Source: Blastomyces gilchristii SLH14081
Taxonomy: Eukaryota > Ascomycota > Eurotiomycetes > Onygenales > Ajellomycetaceae
Direction: 5' to 3'
NCBI RefSeq assembly: GCF_000003855.2
Contig: NW_003101679.1
Coordinates: 4,239,393-4,303,392, forward strand
Length of the DNA: 64,000 bases
A program made the translations under genes and the position numbers. Position 1 is the stretch's first letter, and each line of letters begins with the position of its first letter. Of this stretch, positions 21,942-34,190 are shown piece by piece. The notes below the pieces were generated by a model, which did no database searches, was not told the DNA's origin, and saw only the letters and a program-made list of their open reading frames with translations.

Positions 21942-23000
21942 TCAGTTCAGAAGTAACTTGTTAGCTTTTGTATATGCATGGCTGATTTCTTTCAATCTTA
22001 GTTTCATGTCTGTGACTGTTATGTCTGCAACTGTTACTGCTGCATTCATAACTGCTGTTTCTGCTGTATTCACAACTGCTGTTTCTGCTGCATCTGCAAC
22101 TGCTTTCTTCTTCACCTTTTTCAAAGCATTCTCTGAGATGCGCGGATGCAATTCATACAACAGGTAGAATAATGAACACTTGAAGACTGCATGCTGTTAA
22201 ATCTGCATGATCAATAGCATCTGTCCGAGATATTCATCTCATAGTCTTGTAGACTTACTCACTAGATATTTCATCAGCATATTGTTCAAGATTTCATTCA
22301 AGTGTTTCATCTTCTCATTCATCTGCAGATGATATAATGTTGTTCTATGATGTCTTATCTGTAACTAGCTCATGAAATGCCTCACTGCTTCTCTCATGAG
22401 ATTCACACTGTTATCAGTTAGAATCTCACACAGCATTTCATAGTTAATATAGATCTCATTGTGTAGAAACTTCACTATCATCTTCTCTATTATCTCTGAA
22501 ACTGCTTTCACAACTGATCAGTCAGTAGTGTAATCAATAGCAGTGATTATTCATTGATTTTCATTTGACATTTATGATAATATATCTATGAGATTCATCT
22601 CTCATTATTTGAATGATTGTATTATACACTTTATCTGATATTACACTTCTTCACATTCTAACTCTTTCTTAGATTCTTTCACAACCTAATAATTCAGGCA
22701 CTTATGAGTATACATCTGAATGTTCTCAGTCATGCTTGATCAGTATACTCTTGATTTGAGTACACTTATAAGTTCAGAGCTTTCTAAGTGACTGAATTCC
22801 TTGTATATATGAGTTATCAAGTCACATCTAAATGAAGATTTTAGATAGAGAGCTTCTACATATTCTAGATTGTAGTAAAGCATAATATTGTTTTTCAATT
22901 TCCTCAGCTTGAAGTTCAGAAGCATCTCTTCTACTACTTTCATGAGACACTTATTATCTGACATCTTGTCATTCTCTAAGTAAGAGATTATAACATTCAC
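21942..23000 (-). pseudogene. gypsy-1 integrase remnant
   Basis: Minus-strand pieces match gypsy integrase: the linker and HHCC region at 22740-23000, core-domain traces about 22,350-22,600 and a C-terminal piece at 21942-22160 reading YELHPRISENALKK. Many stops break the frame. The related copy at 48,882-49,732 shows the same blocks more clearly (ILTDNSVNLV, RYYRTTSYH). Confidence 0.8.
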
Positions 23001-23702
23001 TCATTCTGATTTCTTGTATTCTCTCAGCACATTTAACATGAACATTTCTTATACCTGGTTTGTAGAACTCTTACTCATGAAATCAGGTCTGTAACTGATT
23101 GTATTCAGCATCACTGCATTCAATCTCTTTCAGTATTTGATATAAAGATTATATACTTAGAACTCTGAGATTCAACATGCTAAGTGTTTGAAAGGTTTTA
23201 TTATTAATTATAGATAGACAAGACTTTCATGATCTGTGATCACTGTTGTTATATACTCATTGTTAATATATCTATCTCATAATATCAGTGTATGCTTAAT
23301 CACTAGCAATTTCTTTTCATACACTGAGTAATTGAGCTCAGTGCTTAATAGTTTTCTATCATCATATGTCACTGAGTGCAGCTTGTTATTCTTACTCATC
23401 TGTAGAAGAGCATCTCTGATAGCTCATTCAGATATATCTGTTTCAATGTAGAAAGATTTATCATAATCTGATTAAATAAGTACTGAGAATGTTATTATAT
23501 ATTCTCTCAGTGTGAGAAAAGCCTCTTCACACACAGTATTTCAGATAATTGAATGAAACTTCTTCTTTCACAGATTTGCATCTGTTTCTCTTAAGAGATC
23601 TGAGAGTAATGCAGATATTTATACAAAATCCTTGATGAATCTGCAGTAGTATGAGACTAACTTAAGAAACTGTTATACATGATGTATATTTCTCAGCTGC
23701 AG

Positions 23703-23963
23703 TCAATTCACTATAACATTCAATTTCTTCAGAATGAGATATATACAGTCATCATTCACTACATGTTCTATGAACTTCAACTCTTTCATTTCAAACACAC
23801 ACTTGATTGATTTGACATAGAGCTTATACTCTGTCAGAGTTATAAGCACTTCATCAAGATGCTTCAGATATTCATTATATAAGTTTAAAAAGACTAGAAT
23901 GTTATTAAGATATATAAGACATGAGATTTCATTCTGTTTATAAAGAATTGTATTCATTATCAT
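23703..23963 (-). pseudogene. gypsy-1 reverse transcriptase remnant
   Basis: The open piece contains CLIYLNNILVFL, a decayed form of the YLDDILVFS RT catalytic box. Both catalytic Asp positions read Asn, as G-to-A transitions would give. The sister copy at 50444-50701 still reads YLDDILVFS. Confidence 0.85.
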
Positions 23964-25239
23964 TTAAAAGATGACAGACACATTTATCAGACTGAATGAT
24001 ATTATCAGGAATTTAAACTTCTCTTATTATATATTAAACATGATTCACAGAACTGACAGTTTGTCTACACAGATCTGTCAGTATTCTGAGAGAAGATCAA
24101 TCTTTGATAGATATCAGACATTTTCAACTGTATTCAACTGTTATTGAATTCATGATAGTAAATATTCATTCTTAATTGTAAGCTTGTTAAGTGCTTGATA
24201 ATTGATACATATCTGTCACTTCTCATCTGTCTTTTTCATGAATAGAACTGAAAAGTCTCACACACTTGATAAGAATTATATAAGATCATGTTCTAGAAGA
24301 TCAGTAATCTGATGCTTCTGTTTCTCAAGATGCATTTATGACAGAGAGTATGTATTCTGATTGACTGATTTTATGTTCTCTGTGTCAATCTTATATACAA
24401 ATCCTCTTTTCAGTGACAATTCTGATAAAAGATCTGTTCAGAAGATCTTTTCATGCTTCTTCAGAAGCTTCTTCATACACTTATTCTCTCACATATTCTT
24501 TATCTTAATTTCCTCCACTTCTGAGTTCTGTATGATATACAGAATGCTTTCAAATGAGGTCTTATAAATTGTTCTCTTTGCTTATTAATGTGTAAGCAGA
24601 TTTAACTCTTCTATATCAGAGACATAAAATGTTCTTCTCATATCAGTTGATAGAATTGTATAAATCATTTTCTTTCTATCAGTTAACTGTATATGACATG
24701 TACATTATTGAATCTGTAGATTGAATCTTTGAAATTAATCAAGTCTGAGAATAAGATTATATTTCACATTCTGCAGCTCTTACACTTAAATATAGTAAGA
24801 TTATTCTCTGAAGTGCAAGAAAACTCTTACTCTTACAGATAATATTAAATATCAGTTATCAGATAATCTTATATATCAGAGATTCTTCACTCAGCAGATC
24901 TCTTTCAATCTTTAAATTATATAATTATCAATATATTATGTAGAAGCTTCTGTGTCTGTTAACACTTTTACAGTTATCTCTTAATTCTTATTCAAGTGCT
25001 CTCTATACATTAACATTTCAGATCTCAAGATATTGAGATGAGTATTCACTTCATCATTCTTACTCATATCTTATTTGAGAGTCTACTTCTTCTTTATATT
25101 TACAGAATTCAGAGAATCATCTAATACAGATATCTCTTTCATTTTGAAGACTTTTTATAGAATATCAGCAAGTATCTCTGAGCTCACTGATTCTGCTAGT
25201 TTTTTAACTCTCTTGCTTCTCTTGACTACACACACTGAG

Positions 25240-25290
25240 TGTAATCTTTTATATCATGATTTTGATATCTGCAGTTGAAGCAAGCTCAAT
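25240..25290 (-). pseudogene. gypsy-1 gag zinc knuckle, decayed
   Basis: The minus strand reads CFNCRYQNHDIKDY, a CCHC knuckle (C-x2-C-x4-H-x4-C) whose last Cys has become Tyr. The same place in the sister copy (about 51,990-52,030) also has Tyr there. Confidence 0.6.
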
Positions 25291-26862
25291 ACTCATAATA
25301 TCAAGATTTTTACTCAGAGAATCTCTTTTTCAGAGAATTTAGTACTTTAATAATAACATTCAGATCTAGATTCATTATATTCAGATATATAACTTGTGTT
25401 ATAGAAGTCTGATTACTCATTCTTTACTGAGATATACTCAATTACAGTATTTTCTATTATAATTGACTTACTTATTTCTGTACAATGAGAATGTTGTATG
25501 CTTTCTTCACTGTGTCTGACTATGAGATTAAGCATTTTTATTCCACTCTCAACTCAGATGTAAGATCATGAATAAAGATCTGTAAACAGAAAGATGTTGA
25601 AAGCTCTTTATTTAATACAAGATAGTATAAGCTGAAGTGTGTGAAGTATGATATAAGATTACTCACTTGTCTACACTCAGTGAAGTGTTTATAACACTTA
25701 TCTTATATATTCACTTTGTCAAAGTTGTGTAAGATTTATTTGAAAAACTCATTTTATATTTATAAGAATGAATATTACTTTAAGTCTGTAAGATTTATCT
25801 TTTTATCAGCTATTTATAATGACTTTGCTTTTCTGTATAGAAATACAGCAGATCTTAAGACTTGTTAAAATTTCATTGACTGTCTGTCTATGAGTTTATA
25901 TTCAATCTGATAATATAATTGCATCTGACTTAGCCAGCTGATTACAGCATCATTTTTTCAGTCACTATTAAAGCTTGATAACTCTGACAGATCTCTCAGC
26001 TTAATGTATTTCATACTCAGATTCTCATTCTGTACAGCAGTCTCTGATGATGTGTACACTTCTGTAGAGATTGTGAATGATTATGATGAGATCTCTAAAT
26101 TCAGTGTAATTATCTGTCTGTATAAACATTTAATCTTCTACTACAGATCTAAGATCTGATTTTCTCTATTCTTATTAATGATAATAATTGTGTCAGCAAA
26201 GCTCTTCATAGTGAATACTTGATTTACAGTGAATATCAATTGTTGTTTAGCTTCTGTCTCAGTCTGCCACTATGTATGCAAGGTCTCAATCTTGTTTAGA
26301 ATTCTTATACATGTATGAAGCTTTGATTCTGATTCAGCAGTTTTGACTGCTTTTCTTACTGCTTTAAGTAAACTCTCTGAGAGGTTCTGTATATCTTTCA
26401 GTTCAGATAGCAGAGAAGAGTGTTATTTATATCAGCTAGAGAAGATATTCATTTTAATGATTTCTCATTGATTATACAATGTCTATTATTATATCACTGT
26501 ATTATTATATCATTATATGATTTCTGTTATCATTATATGACTCTGATGATGACTACTTCTCTCTTTTATTCTTCTTTTGAGTAGAAAGCAGACTTCTTTG
26601 AATCTGGTTCACTGCTCTCATTCTCTTTCTCACATCTCATTCATTCACATCTCATACATGGCATTCATCTGAGTGTGAAGTTTTCCCTTAACAAGTGAAG
26701 CAGTATCAATTAGATGCTCTTTCACTCACTGCTCTTTATACACTATCTTTTGAGATATTTTAGAACCACACTGACATGATAACTATAAATTGCTTTGTAG
26801 ATGAAATTATCACACCCTGAAGAAGTCTGCACTTCTCACTGATTTTTAGACATGCTATCAGA

Positions 26863-27040
26863 TGTGATTCAAAGATTGCTTGAGTCAGTGTATGATTACA
26901 GGTGTACACTGGCTTCTTATATATTGAATCTCATACGCTAAATTAATTAGTGGCCGCTAGGGCCCTCTTTACATTCGTACACTAGTAGTTCGGAAGCGGC
27001 CGCGTTATTATCCGACGGTCGTACATTCTTCCGAATCACA
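26863..27040 (-). repeat. gypsy-1 5' LTR
   Basis: 178 bp, ends TGTGATTC and GAATCACA. It keeps a CpG-containing core (gcggccgcg, ccgacggtcg) that the other LTR has lost. Confidence 0.9.
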
Positions 27041-28406
27041 AGAATAAACTGTGAAAGATGATCATTCTTCTAAAATCAGAATGAGAGTGAAACTGAAGAT
27101 TAAAATCAGTCTCATTCAGTTCATTCAGTAATTGCTTATATAATTAGAATTTGATAACAATTATTGATAATGCTCATGAAATAACTAAATACATTCTTAT
27201 ACAAGTTTATTCTTCACTTTCTCATGAAAACTACACTTCTCTGATATACTGTGATCAGAGATATTAAACTGTCTGATAATTCTATGTTTTACAATCATGA
27301 GTTTCTTGATTATTTCTTCTTGTAATTGTCTCTGACAATAGTAATAAATATCTTAACTTGAGTTAAACTTTCACTTCATTCTCATCTCTGTTAATGAAAT
27401 TGTCAGAATATCACATATCATCAGTGTAACAGTTGAATATATACTCTCAACAATTTTTTATAACTCTAGAATTGATTTGATGTGTAAATTTGTCAGATCA
27501 TCTTGAAGATAGCAGTTAAATTCAGTTTTATAAGTATGTAGTTTTGCCTGATTTTCAGTTGTAATTAATATATGTAAGTTCTGTTTCAAAGTTAGTATTA
27601 TAGTTCTATGAGATATGAAGCATTATCAAAGATAGTTACTTACTAGAGAATTGTATTTCACTGTCTTCATATCTTAAATATCTGCTTATTCAAATCTCTG
27701 ATAGTTAATATTGTAGTAGTCTCAGACTAATTTAATATACAAGTCTTATTTCTCCTCTGTTCAATCTTAAGAAGTGTAGATATTAACTTGATAAAAGAGA
27801 TCTAGTAGAGCTGCTACAGCATAGTACTCTGCAAAAGATTGTTCAGTTTTACTGTAGTAATATATCAGTTTATTTCTTACAGTAATAATAGTCTGTGCTA
27901 TAGCATCATTTCAGACTGAATTTCTTTTTAAGTGATTTAACTGCTTCTCAAGATAAGTAAATAAACTGTTATACACTTATCAGACTGACTGCAGCATTAA
28001 TGTATAAGTAATTGAAACTGTCTTTATTATCTTATAAAACTGAAATAGTAAATTAATTACATATTTCAACTGAGTTCACTTCATATCAGAAAGTTTCAAT
28101 ATCTGAATCTTTTTCTGATCAGAGTGTTACACTCAATGATCAATCATCTAATACAATTGAAGAGTCTGAACAGTTATCTTATATATTAAACTTCACTGTA
28201 TTCTAACATTCTGTATCATATTCAGTGATGTGACTGATTTATTTATTTATTAAATATCATGAAATTATTATTATTATTTAGAGAAGATATAAATCACATT
28301 AGCAATGTTTCAAATCTGTGATATTTAAATTATTAATCAATCTATTCAAAATTAACAGTAGTATTATCAAAAAGTGTTATTAAAAAATAATATTAAAAAG
28401 TGTTAT
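27041..28406 (-). pseudogene. hAT-1 fragment 2: C-terminal part of hAT transposase
   Basis: Reverse-complement match to hAT-2 bases about 46,270-47,625, which encode the C-terminal half of a hAT transposase including the YY-x-K...YYAVAALLDLSY block. Bounded left by the gypsy-1 TSD and right by the TSD of the gag-only element (28402-28406). All frames are broken. Confidence 0.75.
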
Positions 28407-29329
28407 TGTGGCGGGCTGCGTCTAGACTGACCGTGTGACCGTGTCTGAGACCAGGACCAGATTTTTTGATAGTCTCATTACCAATTCAACTGATCCCATT
28501 ACATGGTTTTAACATTAGATAGTAGTTTCATACTGTCTCAGTGAGACTTACTGTCTACTCTTGTCACATTTTCCAAATAAGACCATGATTTCCACTTCTC
28601 AATTTAAATTATTTTTATTGCTTTAAATGACTTTAAATCTCATTTGAGTGTTATCAAAAAGTGTTACTTTTTAAAAAATTAAAAATAGTCTAAAAAAAAC
28701 CTTAAAATGTCTAAAAATAGTAACTTTATACCAAGAATGGAACTAAATGAGATCAAATGAGATCACTTTCTCATTTTTTTCAAGTCATGGTTTCATTTTA
28801 AAATCTGATATATAGTCACTTTGCATGCTTTTTTGATAGCCAGTCCCAGCGGGATTCACGCCAAGAAATGTATGGGACCAGACCAAATGGGACCAAATGT
28901 GAAATTCATGGTCCCGGCGGCCAGTCTAGCTGCGCCCGATCAATCATATAGACTATTCCGTTACACTCCACAGATTCCACGTACGCTCAGATCCTCGGCC
29001 ATTCTCGATTGCAGATCCTCGGCCATTCTCGATCGCCGATCCTCGGCCGCCACCCCGATCAATCATATAGACTATTCTGTTACACTCCACAGATTACACG
29101 TACGCTCCGATCCTCGGCCATTCTCGATCGCCGATCCTCGGCCGCTACGAACGTGTGTATATTCTTCCGCCCCGAAGCTCCACCGCGTACGCCACCACAT
29201 ATGTGTATAAATATCCACCTCGATCGCTGATTCTCGCACTTTCTCTTTCTTTCCTTCTCTAGCGTTTTTATCTTTGTTATATAAGACCTATCAATATTAT
29301 ACCGATCTATTCAGCATAGGCCCCTTACA
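28407..29329 (+). repeat. 5' LTR of the gag-only element, interrupted by a MITE
   Basis: Without the MITE and its duplicated site, about 409 bp against 361 bp for the 3' LTR. The extra length is an additional tandem copy of a CGATCCTCGGCCATTCT-like unit. The promoter-like stretch with GTGTATAAATA (near 29,201) is shared with the other LTR. Confidence 0.85.
28423..28928 (+). mobile_element. hAT MITE copy 1 (506 bp)
   Basis: Begins TAGACTGACCGTGTGACC and ends GGTCCCGGCGGCCAGTCTA. TSDs are gctgcgtc (28415-28422) and gctgcgcc (28929-28936), one C/T difference. The empty site is seen in the 3' LTR at about 31,183. About 40 bp at the left end and about 95 bp at the right end are shared with the 5.8-kb hAT copies; the middle is unrelated to them. 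Confidence 0.93.
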
Positions 29330-29633
29330 CTATAAAAATGTTCATCATCTCCTTATTAGGAATGATTATCCATTGAGAGATATCCGAACGCGTAACGACG
29401 CGTAAGAAATAGAGAAACAGTCACACAGTTAAGTGGACACTGAGTCCCCAGATAGAAGCTTGCTCGCCAGTCGCCCTGGCCCCGCAACAAGATCTTACGA
29501 AGAGAGTAAGATCTTACAAAAGAGAACGTCAGCGAAAGACCTGAGAGTCCTGACACCCAGACATATGAGATATTCATACGATTACACTTCTTCAGATTCC
29601 ACAGATATCATACATCTGACGATCGATATAACC

Positions 29634-30884
29634 ATGTCTAACAATAATATGGAACCCTCAAACTCGAACATGAGCATAGACGCAGTGCCACAGTGGCTCC
29701 GAGCAATGTTGGAACTACAACAACAACAAATAGCTGATATGCATGCAACTCAACAACGCCAATATGAAGAGATTCAATGATTATCACAACAAGGAACTCA
29801 TGCAATCCCAACATCTACAGAATTGAATACAAAAGCACTGAAAGAACACTTAGATGCTCCCGCATATTTCAATGCTTCCAACCTCACTCTCTACTCATCA
29901 TGGAGGATGGAAATGCTCATGAAACTGAGTGTAGATGGAGATTCCATCAGTTCATTAACCAATCAAGGTTGATATATCAATGGACAATTGAAGGATCGCG
30001 CGAAACAGAAGTTCCATTCATGAATGAAAGCATGTGAACCAGTGTTGTGAATGCCTGACAACATCATGAGACATCTTGATGTTCTGTTCTGAGACACTGC
30101 CATGCAACAGAAAGCATTAGATTGGTTACAGAGTGCTCAACAGAGGAACACTTCTCTTACAACATTCATCCCTGACTTCAACACCAAGATTCTAGAAGCA
30201 GGTGGTCAATCTTGGGAGGATTGAATGAAGATTAGCATGCTCAAGAAGGCATTAACTTTTGAACTCTTACAGGCCCTTATAAGTATAAATGAAGACCCAA
30301 CTTATGAAGGTTTCTGCACACAGCTCCGAACAATGAATGACCATCTTACCAAGCTCAAGAGTATACAGAACAGTGGCAGAAGACATTACACTCCAGTGAC
30401 TTATACACCTGCATCAATGAATAACCCAGTCACTTATACACCTGCACCGATGAATAACCCAGTCACTTATACACCTGCACTGACAGATAACCCAGCCACT
30501 CATACACCCACACCGAAGAACAAGAACAACCATGATGCAGATGCCATGGACTGGATAGATTCAAATGCCTATGCACAAGCAAGAGTTTCCGCCGTTCGAA
30601 CAGGCTTCCGAGTCCCTGGGATCACTCCCAAAGAAGTCACTGATCAATGTCAACGAGGAGTGTGTATCAACTGTAACCAATCAGGACACATTGCTTTCAA
30701 CTGCCGATCAACCTATGTGCCTTCACACTCAAGAGAAAGACCGGCACCTCCACAATTGAGAGAAAGATCAGTTCCTCCTTGTTCAAAGGATGGATCAGCG
30801 CCTGTCCGCGCCAACTACATAGCAGTGAAGGAAGATTCAGAAGATAACTACGAGAATGCCCCGATGAAACAGGGAAAAGATTAG
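29634..30884 (+). pseudogene. gag of the non-autonomous LTR element, six in-frame TGA stops
   Basis: One frame runs from ATG 29634 to TAG 30882-30884, about 416 codons, broken by six stops, all TGA (the first at 29778-29780, the last at 30222-30224). No frameshift is needed. The N-terminal part is Gln/Asn-rich (LELQQQQIADMHATQQRQ), followed by a gag core, then three repeats of a PVTYTPA-type motif around residues 255-290, then a CCHC zinc knuckle CINCNQSGHIAFNC. All-TGA stops are what CGA to TGA change at CpG gives, so I read this as a recently inactivated gag. Pol does not follow; only ~290 bp separate the stop from the 3' LTR. Confidence 0.8.
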
Positions 30885-31174
30885 CTCCTGTTCAAATTCG
30901 CAAACAGGAGCTTGAAGAGGTTGAACGACAACAATTTGAAGAGAAGCCACTATGCAATCTCCAGTCGTAAGACATCATAACCTCCAGCGTATCCCCTTAT
31001 CAAATACTCCCCACCGAGACCCTGCTGAACAATATAAGATAGGAGATCTGCCACAACTACCGCCGCGCCGCCACCGATCCATTCCCTTCTCAACCGACCT
31101 AGACTCTGAGTTCCGCGTTATCCGAAACAGCGGCCCTTTACCGATGGGAACTGCTTCTGGAAAGGGGGGGCTAA

Positions 31175-31535
31175 TGTGGCGGGCTGCGCCCGATCAATCA
31201 TATAGACTATTCCGTTACACTCCACAGATTCCACGTACGCTCAGATCCTCGGCCATTCTCGATCGCCGATCCTCGGCCGCCACCCCGATCAATCATATAG
31301 ACTATTCCGTTACACTCCACAGATTACATGTACGCTCCGATCCTCGGCCGCTACGAACGTGTGTATATTCTTCAGCCCCGAAGCTCCACCGCGTACGCCA
31401 CCACATATGTGTATAAATATCCACCTCAATTGCTGATTCTCGCACTTTCTCTTTCTTTCCTTCTCTAGCGTTTTTATCTTTGTTATATAAGACCTATCAA
31501 TATTATACCGATCTATTCGGCGTAGGCCCCTTACA
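31175..31535 (+). repeat. 3' LTR of the gag-only element
   Basis: 361 bp, TGTGGCGGG...CCCCTTACA. It shows the uninterrupted form of the site where the MITE entered the 5' LTR. Confidence 0.92.
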
Positions 31536-33159
31536 GTTGTTAAAAAACATTATCTTTTATAAAGTGAATGCAAAAGTTACTTGAGTAATTACTTTCATCT
31601 CATTCTCATCTCAAGAATCAGTCATCTCATTATTCTTTATCTCAATGTTAAGATTCTTTATCAGTGTTTGTATTACAAGTTAAATCACATGAGCAATGCA
31701 GAAAATATAACCTTGTTTATCATTTCAGAAATGCAAAGTCAATTTTTGCTCTAAGCTCTTCATTATAATGTAGTTATTCACAGCATTATCAGTTGTAATT
31801 ATAAGAAGACTGAGACTAATATCTCAATAGTCATTAATATCTCTGTTATATAATTCTCAGTATGACTACTGATCAATGATTCAAATTCAATTAATATCTC
31901 TTAATAAGTTCAGTTCTCATCAATGTAATAACATGTAACTTTTATAAATGCAAGATTGTTTATACTAGTTCATGCATTCACTGTGAGAGACACTTTTCAA
32001 TGATTCTTCAACTCTGATTCTAGATATTATATATTGACTTTGTAGTGTGTCTTGAGATTGAACTGAAGACAGAATTGATGTGAAATATAAAGATTTAAAT
32101 TAAGTATTTAAAGAAGTGTTTAGAATTCAGGATTTTCAATTAATTGAAGAGAAAGATTCAGAGATATACATATATAAAGTAATTATTCACAGAAGTTATC
32201 AAATGAGAGTTGTGAAATCAGAGTACTGATACATGATTATTTTTATATAATTTTCTTCAAATTAGAAAGTTAGTATTATCAAAAATTATTATCTGATAAA
32301 GCAACTTATCAGCTCAGTAGTAATTTTCTGATTATTTTTCTTTTATTATCTACATTCTGATAACTTCAGATGTTAGAAAATTTCTTCAGAGTCATGATCA
32401 GTCTATAATGAATATTTCTGAATGAAGTTACAGTAATTGTAGCAGAGAGATAACTCTTCAGTAATCTATAATACAATCTATTAATAATTATTTCATAGAT
32501 TATCTCAGTGTTTGTATTGAGTTTTTCATAAATTTTATAATCTGAAATCAGATATGAAGAATGAAGTAATTATTTATTATAATTAAAAGAGAGTATTCTG
32601 TGTTGAATTGTAAATAATATAGACTTTATAATTCACAGTAATTTCTTAAAGAGTTTGTGAATCTTCAATAGAAGTAAAAGAAGTGAAAGAAGTGAATTCA
32701 GAAGATATAATAATAATTTAAGAAAGATAATAATTTATTTTCAATAACTAATCACTGATGTGTGTAAGAAGAATTAATATAAGAGAAAATAATCTTGTTT
32801 CTTAACTTAGTTATAATTTTAATACTAACTCAGATTGAATATCATTGATGTATAAAAGTAAATAAATAATCTTGATTAATCTCTGTCATATTTCTTGAAA
32901 TATATTAATATTGTGAAAGAGAGTATTATCAAATTATATTATCAGATAATATTATTAAAAATATATTAATATTATGAATATTAATGTTAAAAAAATGTTG
33001 ATACTTATATATTATAGTGATTTATAAATCATGATAGTTAAATATATATATATATATATATTATTCCTGACTTGATTACAACTTGTACAATAATTTTTAA
33101 AACTCAAAATCAATTTTAATTATTAATAATTAAAAACTTAAACTTATAACTAACTAATA

Positions 33160-33237
33160 TAAAAAGAAAAAAATCTACTTCTTCTCTTTCTTATTCTTCT
33201 TATTATTCTTCATAATTCACTTCTTATTCTTCTTCTT

Positions 33238-33268
<31 letters not shown>

Positions 33269-33965
33269 TCTGAGATGATAACTATCTCAAAATCTCTCTC
33301 TACTGTCTTCTCAGAGAAGAGTTTTCACTGCTTTCTCTCAGTCAGATTAATCTATATCTCAAAATCCTGTATTTTCTGATCTGCTGTCTCAGGTTTCATC
33401 TCAGTAGTAAGCAGATTGACATGCTCAGAGAGCAGAACTGTCTTCTCAATATTCTGAATCATGAAGTGCATTTGAGACCTGAATAAGATCTTAATTCTCT
33501 TCTTCTCTGTCAGCTTCTGCTAATTAATTAGAGAATAGAAGTATTATCAAAAATTATTATCTCTTAATAAATAAAAAACTTATCAGTTTTAACTTCTTTA
33601 TCTCTTACTTCAATATCTTCTCAATCTTCTTCTATTATTACTTATTTATAGTAATACTCTTCTTCTCTCTCTCTCTCTTTATCTTGAACTCAAATCATTC
33701 TCAGAACTTCTTCTGATCTTATCACTACTATATAAGACTCTTCACTGTCTTCTTCTTCAATTTCTTATAGATGATATCATCTGTATTATTTCTATACTTA
33801 GTTCAGTCTAAATCTATCAGAAGTATTACTTAAAATTATTATCATTCTACTTTCTTATAAAGTCTCTTCAAGGTATTATAATATGTCTTATAATCAGTCT
33901 CTTCTCACTTGAACATCTTCTTCTTCTCTCTCTTCAATTTGTAACAGTACTCACGCGCCTTGATG
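33160..33965 (-). pseudogene. Accessory ORF remnant of hAT-1
   Basis: Reverse-complement copy of the accessory coding region of hAT-2 (about 36,590-37,380). It is charged, Lys/Glu-rich, with stops. The product is not recognised. Confidence 0.4.
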
Positions 33966-34049
33966 ATCTGCAGAACTGCAGAATATTTGAAGAGAAATGA
34001 CATAATTAATTTCAGTAAGTATTGAAGAGAGATGAAGGCAGAAGAGACA

Positions 34050-34190
34050 GTCAGAAATAATATAATAATAATAATAATAATAATAATGATAATAATGATG
34101 ATGATAGTGATAATGATAATAGTAATAATAATGATAATAATGATAATAATGATGATGATAATGATGATAATAATAATAATGAAAGAGAAA
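34050..34190. repeat. (AAT/GAT)n microsatellite in hAT-1
   Basis: About 140 bp of mixed ATA, ATG and GAT trinucleotides, matched by the inverted tract at about 36,360-36,490 in hAT-2. The Tyr/His-rich open frames over both tracts are artefacts. Confidence 0.9.

Larger units (their letters stand above)
18233..27040 (-). mobile_element. gypsy-1: full-length Ty3/gypsy LTR retrotransposon, decayed
   Basis: Two 178-bp LTRs flank the element (18233-18410 and 26863-27040). They have inverted ends TGTGATTC...GAATCACA and a 4-bp TSD AGAA (18229-18232 and 27041-27044). Coding order on the minus strand is gag (zinc-knuckle remnant near 25,250), RT (near 23,700-23,960), then integrase (about 22,000-23,000). 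Every ORF is broken by stops. Between integrase and the 3' LTR lies about 3.5 kb holding a plus-strand cysteine-rich ORF and a hAT MITE. The element interrupts hAT-1. Confidence 0.9.
28407..31535 (+). mobile_element. Gag-only, non-autonomous LTR retrotransposon
   Basis: LTRs at 28407-29329 (enlarged by a MITE) and 31175-31535, both starting TGTGGCGGGCTGCG and ending CCCCTTACA. The 5-bp TSDs are gttat (28402-28406) and gttgt (31536-31540). A polypurine tract AAAGGGGGGG precedes the 3' LTR. The 1.85-kb interior encodes only gag with a zinc knuckle; there is no protease, RT, RNase H or integrase. CpG is largely retained, so it looks like the youngest insertion here. Replication would need enzymes from a relative. 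Confidence 0.85.

Noticed and set aside
26940..27030. Polylinker-like sites (ACTAGT, GCGGCCGC, GGGCCC) close together, suggesting vector contamination
   Set aside because: The same stretch occurs in three diverged LTR copies (18233-18410, 26863-27040, 53600-53775) with transitional decay and TSDs, so it is native LTR sequence.
29634..30884. TGA read as a sense codon or stop-codon readthrough in gag
   Set aside because: Nuclear genes in the window use TGA as a stop (HSP104, EBP), and CpG decay explains the TGA codons.
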